From the NCBI RefSeq assembly GCF_964026445.1, contig NZ_OZ032150.1, positions 1,178,001 through 1,242,000 of the forward strand: a stretch of 64,000 bases of DNA, given 5' to 3'. This document shows, piece by piece, positions 59,974-64,000 of this stretch. The stretch comes from Rickettsia endosymbiont of Cantharis rufa (GTDB lineage Bacteria > Pseudomonadota > Alphaproteobacteria > Rickettsiales > Rickettsiaceae). A program made the translations under genes and the position numbers. Numbering within the stretch: the stretch's first letter is position 1; each line of letters opens with the position of its first letter. The notes below the pieces were generated by a model that saw only the letters and a list, made by a program, of their open reading frames with translations, ran no database searches and was not told the DNA's origin.

Positions 59974-60414
59974 TTATTTAATGACATCCTTTGCTCTCTT
60001 TTCAAAAGCTACAATCATTTTTTCGGTTGCTTTGGTAAAATAAGTGCCAATTAACTTATCTTGTATTACGGACTTCATCTTAAAATTAATAAGGAATTTT
60101 AATTCAGTTCCTACTGCACACGGAACAAATTGCCAAGTGCTTTTTAGGTATTCAAAGGGTCCTGAAATAGCTATTGTATTAATCAAATATATTCCATCAT
60201 CTGTTATTGTATTTATAACTCGTGAGTTATATTTTTCTGAGAAGCCTTTTAACTGAATTACTAGCTCGGCAACGGTCTCATAGTTATCTTCTGAAATAAT
60301 TCTAGAAGCAGAGCACCAAGGCAAGAATTTAGGATAAGACTTTACATCACACACCAAATCAAATAATTCTTGCGGTTTGTAAGGTAAAATTTTTGTTTGT
60401 TGGTAGCAAGACAT
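59974..60414 (-). CDS. COQ10/RatA-like START-domain protein (ubiquinone-binding)
   Basis: 146 residues. KILPYKPQELFDLVCDVKSY, PKFLPWCSASRI (the P-x-F-x-P-W-C motif), EKYNSRVINTI, FEYLKSTWQFVP, LKFLINFKMKSVIQDKLIGT. Alphaproteobacterial members are COQ10 homologues that help ubiquinone function in respiration. Its ATG overlaps the stop of the upstream SDHAF4-like gene by one base (TAATG), so the two are coupled. Confidence 0.88.
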   Translation of the reverse strand: MSCYQQTKILPYKPQELFDLVCDVKSYPKFLPWCSASRIISEDNYETVAELVIQLKGFSEKYNSRVINTITDDGIYLINTIAISGPFEYLKSTWQFVPCAVGTELKFLINFKMKSVIQDKLIGTYFTKATEKMIVAFEKRAKDVIK

Positions 60415-60560
60415 TAGAAATCCGTGACTTTACCTTTATGCTGCCAATCGCCGTATCTTGTCGGTTCTAGACCTTTAACACCACCAATCTCTTCCCGCGT
60501 TTCTTTTTCTTTTGGCAAATTTTCTTCTTCTGATATATTATTATCTTTTTTATCGTCCAT
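60414..60560 (-). CDS. SDHAF4-like protein (DUF1674), 48 aa
   Basis: ATG at 60560, stop at 60414. The acidic, disordered start (MDDKKDNNISEEENLPKEKE) is followed by the family's C-terminal signature GLEPTRYGDWQHKGKVTDF (consensus GPTRYGDWE-x-KGR-x-DF). In mitochondria SDHAF4 binds flavinylated SdhA during complex II assembly. Overlaps the COQ10 start as TAATG. Only 9 bp divide its start from the divergent rsmE start, so promoters overlap. Confidence 0.85.
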   Translation of the reverse strand: MDDKKDNNISEEENLPKEKETREEIGGVKGLEPTRYGDWQHKGKVTDF

Positions 60561-60571
60561 AATTAATACTC

Positions 60572-61438
60572 ATGAAATTTAATCGTATTTATATTAATAG
60601 TCGTTTAGGTGAAAATAGCAAGATAGAATTAACAAGCGATCATATTCACTATATTAAAACGGTGCTACGTCTTAAAGTAAATGATGCCTTACGTATCTTT
60701 AACGACATAGACGGAGAATTTTTAGCACAAATTACCGATATAGGTAAAAATAATCTAGCGGTTAAGATTAAAGAACAGCTAAAAAGGCCTTATACGGAAT
60801 CTGCTTTAACTCTTGCTATTGCTATAATAAAGCAGAATAAATTAATGCTTACAATAAATATGGCTACGCAGCTCGGTGTAACTAAAATTATTCCGTTAAT
60901 CACAGAGCGATGCCAATTTAGATCGATAAATATTGAACGTTTAACGAAGTGTACTATTGAAGCGACGGAGCAATCAGAACGTCTTACCCCACCGATAATT
61001 GAGCAAGCTATTAAACTGCAGGATTATCTTAAAAAAAATAATAATTTTATGTTATATGCTAATGAACATGAAAAAGAAGAAGACTCTATATTACAAATTT
61101 CATCATCACTTAGTAATGTGTACTCTTGCGAAATGAAGAGGGATTATACGAAGATCAACTTGGAAAAGAGCAAAGAGTCTGTAAGCCGAGAAGCGGAGCG
61201 TATATTAAACGTTCAGCATCCAAGGACTTACAAAGACGACGTAGCCAATTTTTCAAGTTCATCGAGTATAACTATTGTTATTGGACCGGAGGGCGGCTTT
61301 ACTAATGATGAGCTTGAACTTCTGGCCTCGCATAAGAATACAAAATCTATAAGTTTAGGAAGTAATATACTGCGAGCTGAAACAGCAGCAATAACTGCTA
61401 TAGCACAAGTGAAGTTGTTGCGATATCATTGTGAGTAG
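60572..61438 (+). CDS. rsmE: 16S rRNA (uracil1498-N3) methyltransferase RsmE with in-frame RPE
   Basis: 288 residues; usual length is about 240. N-terminal PUA-like domain ([20 protein letters not shown]); the SPOUT core [49 protein letters not shown]; and SAM knot [19 protein letters not shown] with [18 protein letters not shown]. The extra length comes from 47 residues ([20 protein letters not shown] ... [11 protein letters not shown]) placed between the [11 protein letters not shown] region and the knot, a loop in the family. The enzyme is probably active. Confidence 0.93.
   Translation: MKFNRIYINSRLGENSKIELTSDHIHYIKTVLRLKVNDALRIFNDIDGEFLAQITDIGKNNLAVKIKEQLKRPYTESALTLAIAIIKQNKLMLTINMATQLGVTKIIPLITERCQFRSINIERLTKCTIEATEQSERLTPPIIEQAIKLQDYLKKNNNFMLYANEHEKEEDSILQISSSLSNVYSCEMKRDYTKINLEKSKESVSREAERILNVQHPRTYKDDVANFSSSSSITIVIGPEGGFTNDELELLASHKNTKSISLGSNILRAETAAITAIAQVKLLRYHCE
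61125..61267 (+). repeat. RPE-1-like element in frame inside rsmE
   Basis: About 143 bp encoding [20 protein letters not shown] and [17 protein letters not shown], aligning along its length with the cutA insert (18987-19130). Flanking RsmE sequence is continuous when it is removed. Confidence 0.85.
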
Positions 61439-61463
61439 GTATTGCCCGCGTGAACACCTGAGC

Positions 61464-61563
61464 CGTCATTGCAAGGAGATGCGGAGCATCGACGTGGCAA
61501 TCTTAGGAATTTGGCACGAGATTGTTTCGTCGAATTATTACGGTAATTCTTCTCGCAATGACG
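61464..61563 (+). repeat. Palindromic element, type E
   Basis: CGTCATTGCAAGGAGATGCG ... CTTCTCGCAATGACG, with a further partial arm CCTCCTCGCAATGGC up to about 61602. Same ends as the 50806 copy. Confidence 0.7.
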
Positions 61564-61613
61564 AAAAAACCGATCCACGCAACAACGCCTCCTCGCAATG
61601 GCAAAAAGGGATT

Positions 61614-61850
61614 TTACCTCGCTTTCTCTATTCCTGGCTTGCAGAATAATTTACCTAAACAAAGAAAGGAATAAACCCCGCAAAATCCTATAATTATGTA
61701 AAGTATTGTAGCAATAATTGGAAATGAACCAAGTAAAAGTGTAACTAAATTGAAGTTAAACAATCCAACTAAACCCCAATTTATAGCACCTATAGAAGAT
61801 AGTAAATGTATAGTAGTAATAAGCGGATTATTAGAAGTGTTTATTAGCAT
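61614..61850 (-). CDS. DUF378-family small membrane protein
   Basis: 78 residues with two hydrophobic spans. HLLSSIGAINWGLVGLFNFN (family motif G-x-x-N-W-G-L-V-G-L-F) and a second span FPIIATILYIIIGFCGVYSF. Function unknown in any organism to my knowledge. Complete and single-gene. Confidence 0.85.
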   Translation of the reverse strand: MLINTSNNPLITTIHLLSSIGAINWGLVGLFNFNLVTLLLGSFPIIATILYIIIGFCGVYSFLCLGKLFCKPGIEKAR

Positions 61851-61964
61851 ACTAAACCTTTTGTTAAATTATTTACTTATGGTAAAATAATAATTTCGTA
61901 TTTTAAGTCTTATGTCTACTAAATTTTCATAACATGCAGCAAAAAGCAGTAAAATATTAAAATT

Positions 61965-62032
61965 AAATTTCAAAGTGAGTCTGCGGAGCGTATATAAATA
62001 CGTGAGCATAGACGAGTCTTACAAAAATTTAG
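61965..62032 (+). repeat. Degenerate RPE-1-like core
   Basis: GCGGAGCGTATATAAATACG and GACGAGTCTTACAAA resemble the centre of the RPE-1-like elements (GCGGAGCGTATATTAAACG ... AAGGACTTACAAAGACG). The arms are not kept, so this looks like an old remnant. Confidence 0.35.
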
Positions 62033-62060
62033 TGTCAATACTTTACCGGTTGAAGCCGTA

Positions 62061-64000
62061 TTAATCTTTTTTAAAAGTTTGGTATATTACGGGTATAACA
62101 AAAATTGTAAATATAGTACCGATGCTTAATCCTCCAACTATTACAAAACCGATAGAATTACGAGCAGCAGCACCGGCGCCGCTTGCAAAGATTAGAGGTA
62201 GAGCCCCGACTACGGCGGCAAGAGTAGTCATAAGAATTGGACGCAAGCGGAGTTTTGAGGATTCTATTATAGCCTCTCTAACATTTACTCCTTTCTCTCT
62301 TAATTGGTTAGCAAATTCTACTAACATAATAGAATTTTTGGTAATTAATCCAATTAAAGTAATAAGTCCAATATTGCTATACATATTAAGGCTGTTGCCG
62401 GCAAGCCAGAGAGCAAGTACGCCGCCGGTTATTGAGAAAGGTACGGCAAGTAATATTAATAAAGGGTCAGTAAAACTTTCAAATTGAGCTGCAAGCACTA
62501 AATAGATAAATATAAGAGCAAATCCAAATGTTATAAGCATATTACTGTCTGCCTCTCTCATTTGTTTAATTTCTCCGATATATTCAAGCATAGTATTACT
62601 AGGATCAAGTAATTTAACGGATATTTTATTAATTTCATCAATTGCGTCATCAATTTTTCTATCAGGAGCGAGATCGGAAGAAATAGTAACGGATTTTGAA
62701 TTGTTATAATGGCTATATGATTTTACGGATATTGTTTCCTTAATGCTAGCTATCGACTCAAGCGGTAACATATTATTATTTGCTCTAATTAAAATTTTAC
62801 TAAAGTCGCTAATATCTTTTCGCTCTTTTTGATTAGATTGTAATATAACATCGTATAAATCATTGCCCATTCTAAAATCACCGATTTGTTGACCTGCGAG
62901 TAAATATTGTATTGTTCTACCGATATTTGCCAAATTCATCCCATATAAATAAGCCTTATCACGATTAATTTCTATACTTATAGTTGGCATCGCCGATTGT
63001 AAATTTCTATTGACGTTTAAGAAAATAGAGTTTGTTTTCATTATATCGATAAATTGCTGTGATATTTTATCTAGATCATCGTACTCAAGGTTTGTTTGAA
63101 TAGTGAACTCGATAGGGCTACCGGCATTCCCGCTAACCATTGAACGTGGATCCATAGCGAAAATCGACATACCTGGTATTTCGGAAAATTGCTTATTTAG
63201 CATATTCTTAATAGTTTCTTGGGAACGAGAACGCTCACCCCAGTCTTTTAACGGAATGAATCCAAAAACATTATCGCTACCGCCTGCACCTATTACCATC
63301 AGATAACCTAATATATCTTTATAATTAGCAAGGATTTTTTCTGCCTCCTTCACTACTTTAGTAGAAGATTCTAAACTAGAACCTTCCGGCCCTTTAAAAG
63401 AAACTTGCAAAAATCCATCATCTTCTTGTGGTACAAAAACTTTTTGAGTAAATTTAAAGCTGACTATCAGTACTATAAATGATGCAGCAATAATGAGAGT
63501 AAACTTCTTTTTATTGTCAAAAGTTAGCTTTAGGTAGTAAATATATTTATTTTGAATAAATTGTAGAATATCATTAAACTTTACTAAGAATTTTGGTAAG
63601 TCCGTATTATGTTTTGTGACCATACGACTCGACATCATGGGAGTCAAAGTTAAAGCAACAAATCCTGAAAACAAAACACAAAATGCTAAAGTCCAGGCAA
63701 ATTCAATAAATAATTTGCCTATAAAGCCTTCTATAAAACCGACAGGTAAAAATACGGCAGCAAGCGTAATAGTCATAGCAATGATTGCAAAACCGATTTC
63801 TTTGGAAGCAAGCAAAGCTGCTTCCATGGGTTTATGCCCCATTTCATTATATCTAAAAATATTTTCAAGCATAACTATTGCATCGTCGACGACTAAACCG
63901 ATAGCAAGTATCATAGCAAGGAGCGTAAATATATTAATAGAAAAGCCGAAAGCATACATCACGCTAAAAGTACCAATCAACGATACCGGAATCGTTATAA
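62061..64000 (-). CDS. RND-family efflux pump (AcrB/HAE1-like), partial
   Basis: About 646 residues open at the window edge; the N-terminal third lies outside. ILAIGLVVDDAIVMLENIFR is the TM4 motif with the proton-relay Asp pair. FMPQED-like VPQEDDGFLQVSFKGPEGSS opens the second porter domain. NIGLITLIGLITKNSIMLVE is TM10-11 with the relay Lys, and GALPLIFASGAGAAARNSIG is the C-terminal HAE1 signature. Inner-membrane proton-driven drug or lipid export. Its partners would lie beyond the edge. Confidence 0.92.
   Translation of the reverse strand, partial: ITIPVSLIGTFSVMYAFGFSINIFTLLAMILAIGLVVDDAIVMLENIFRYNEMGHKPMEAALLASKEIGFAIIAMTITLAAVFLPVGFIEGFIGKLFIEFAWTLAFCVLFSGFVALTLTPMMSSRMVTKHNTDLPKFLVKFNDILQFIQNKYIYYLKLTFDNKKKFTLIIAASFIVLIVSFKFTQKVFVPQEDDGFLQVSFKGPEGSSLESSTKVVKEAEKILANYKDILGYLMVIGAGGSDNVFGFIPLKDWGERSRSQETIKNMLNKQFSEIPGMSIFAMDPRSMVSGNAGSPIEFTIQTNLEYDDLDKISQQFIDIMKTNSIFLNVNRNLQSAMPTISIEINRDKAYLYGMNLANIGRTIQYLLAGQQIGDFRMGNDLYDVILQSNQKERKDISDFSKILIRANNNMLPLESIASIKETISVKSYSHYNNSKSVTISSDLAPDRKIDDAIDEINKISVKLLDPSNTMLEYIGEIKQMREADSNMLITFGFALIFIYLVLAAQFESFTDPLLILLAVPFSITGGVLALWLAGNSLNMYSNIGLITLIGLITKNSIMLVEFANQLREKGVNVREAIIESSKLRLRPILMTTLAAVVGALPLIFASGAGAAARNSIGFVIVGGLSIGTIFTIFVIPVIYQTFKKD

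Noticed and set aside
61431..61649. 72-residue ORF after rsmE ([20 protein letters not shown]...)
   Set aside because: Read almost wholly from a type E palindrome; repeat translation rather than a gene.

Overview
The window is AT-rich chromosome from an obligate intracellular alphaproteobacterium, and I assign it to the genus Rickettsia. Four things support this: a housekeeping gene set with alphaproteobacterial order and content (lptE-holA, sucAB, gatCAB, pyrH-frr, rseP/bamA, NDUFA12, SURF1, COQ10 and SDHAF4 homologues); a circularly permuted two-piece tmRNA gene; many Rickettsia-type palindromic elements (RPEs) both between and inside genes; and many decayed genes. I do not assign a species.

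Layout. 1-1217: holA (cut by the window edge) and lptE. 1300-3430: two orphan ORFs behind a duplicated leader, then an IS1 nest. 3800-8550: a DegP-like protease, dnaK and dnaJ. 8690-17120: a degraded accessory zone with remnants of IS256, IS1, IS3, IS481 and IS630 elements, an orphan VirB2-like pilin between two copies of a palindromic repeat, gene fragments (prolyl oligopeptidase, GNAT, CmcI-like), and hemW as the one clearly intact housekeeping gene. 17435-28115: symporter, cutA, queD, sucBA, M32 carboxypeptidase, recN, bamD. 28237-30196: an ankyrin gene split by IS1. 30258-36017: an AddA-like helicase, SURF1, dnaQ, coaE, lpxI. 36086-38404: ssrA, then sspB, rnhA, an NDUFA12 homologue and mlaD. 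38553-48460: IS1, dapB, flavin reductase, an amino-acid binding lipoprotein, gatBAC, frr, pyrH, an MrpE-like protein and an MFS pump. 49508-55974: phhA and pterin dehydratase, tRNA-Thr, bamA, rseP, nusB, rlmE. 56188-60560: two lipase-like paralogues (one destroyed by IS1/IS3), COQ10 and SDHAF4 homologues. 60572-64000: rsmE, a DUF378 protein, and an RND efflux pump cut by the window edge.

Functional links. tmRNA (trans-translation) lies directly upstream of SspB, which delivers ssrA-tagged proteins to ClpXP. PhhA and pterin-carbinolamine dehydratase form a Phe-to-Tyr plus pterin-recycling pair. BamA, BamD, LptE, RseP, the DegP-like protease and MlaD serve the envelope. The NDUFA12, SURF1, COQ10 and SDHAF4 homologues serve the respiratory chain and have mitochondrial counterparts.

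The most unusual features are these. RPEs are woven into functional loci: in frame in rsmE, cutA and addA, supplying the stop codons of nusB and the flavin reductase, and sitting between the two pieces of ssrA. The IS1-family copies all carry the same nonsense and frameshift lesions yet are dispersed at six sites.
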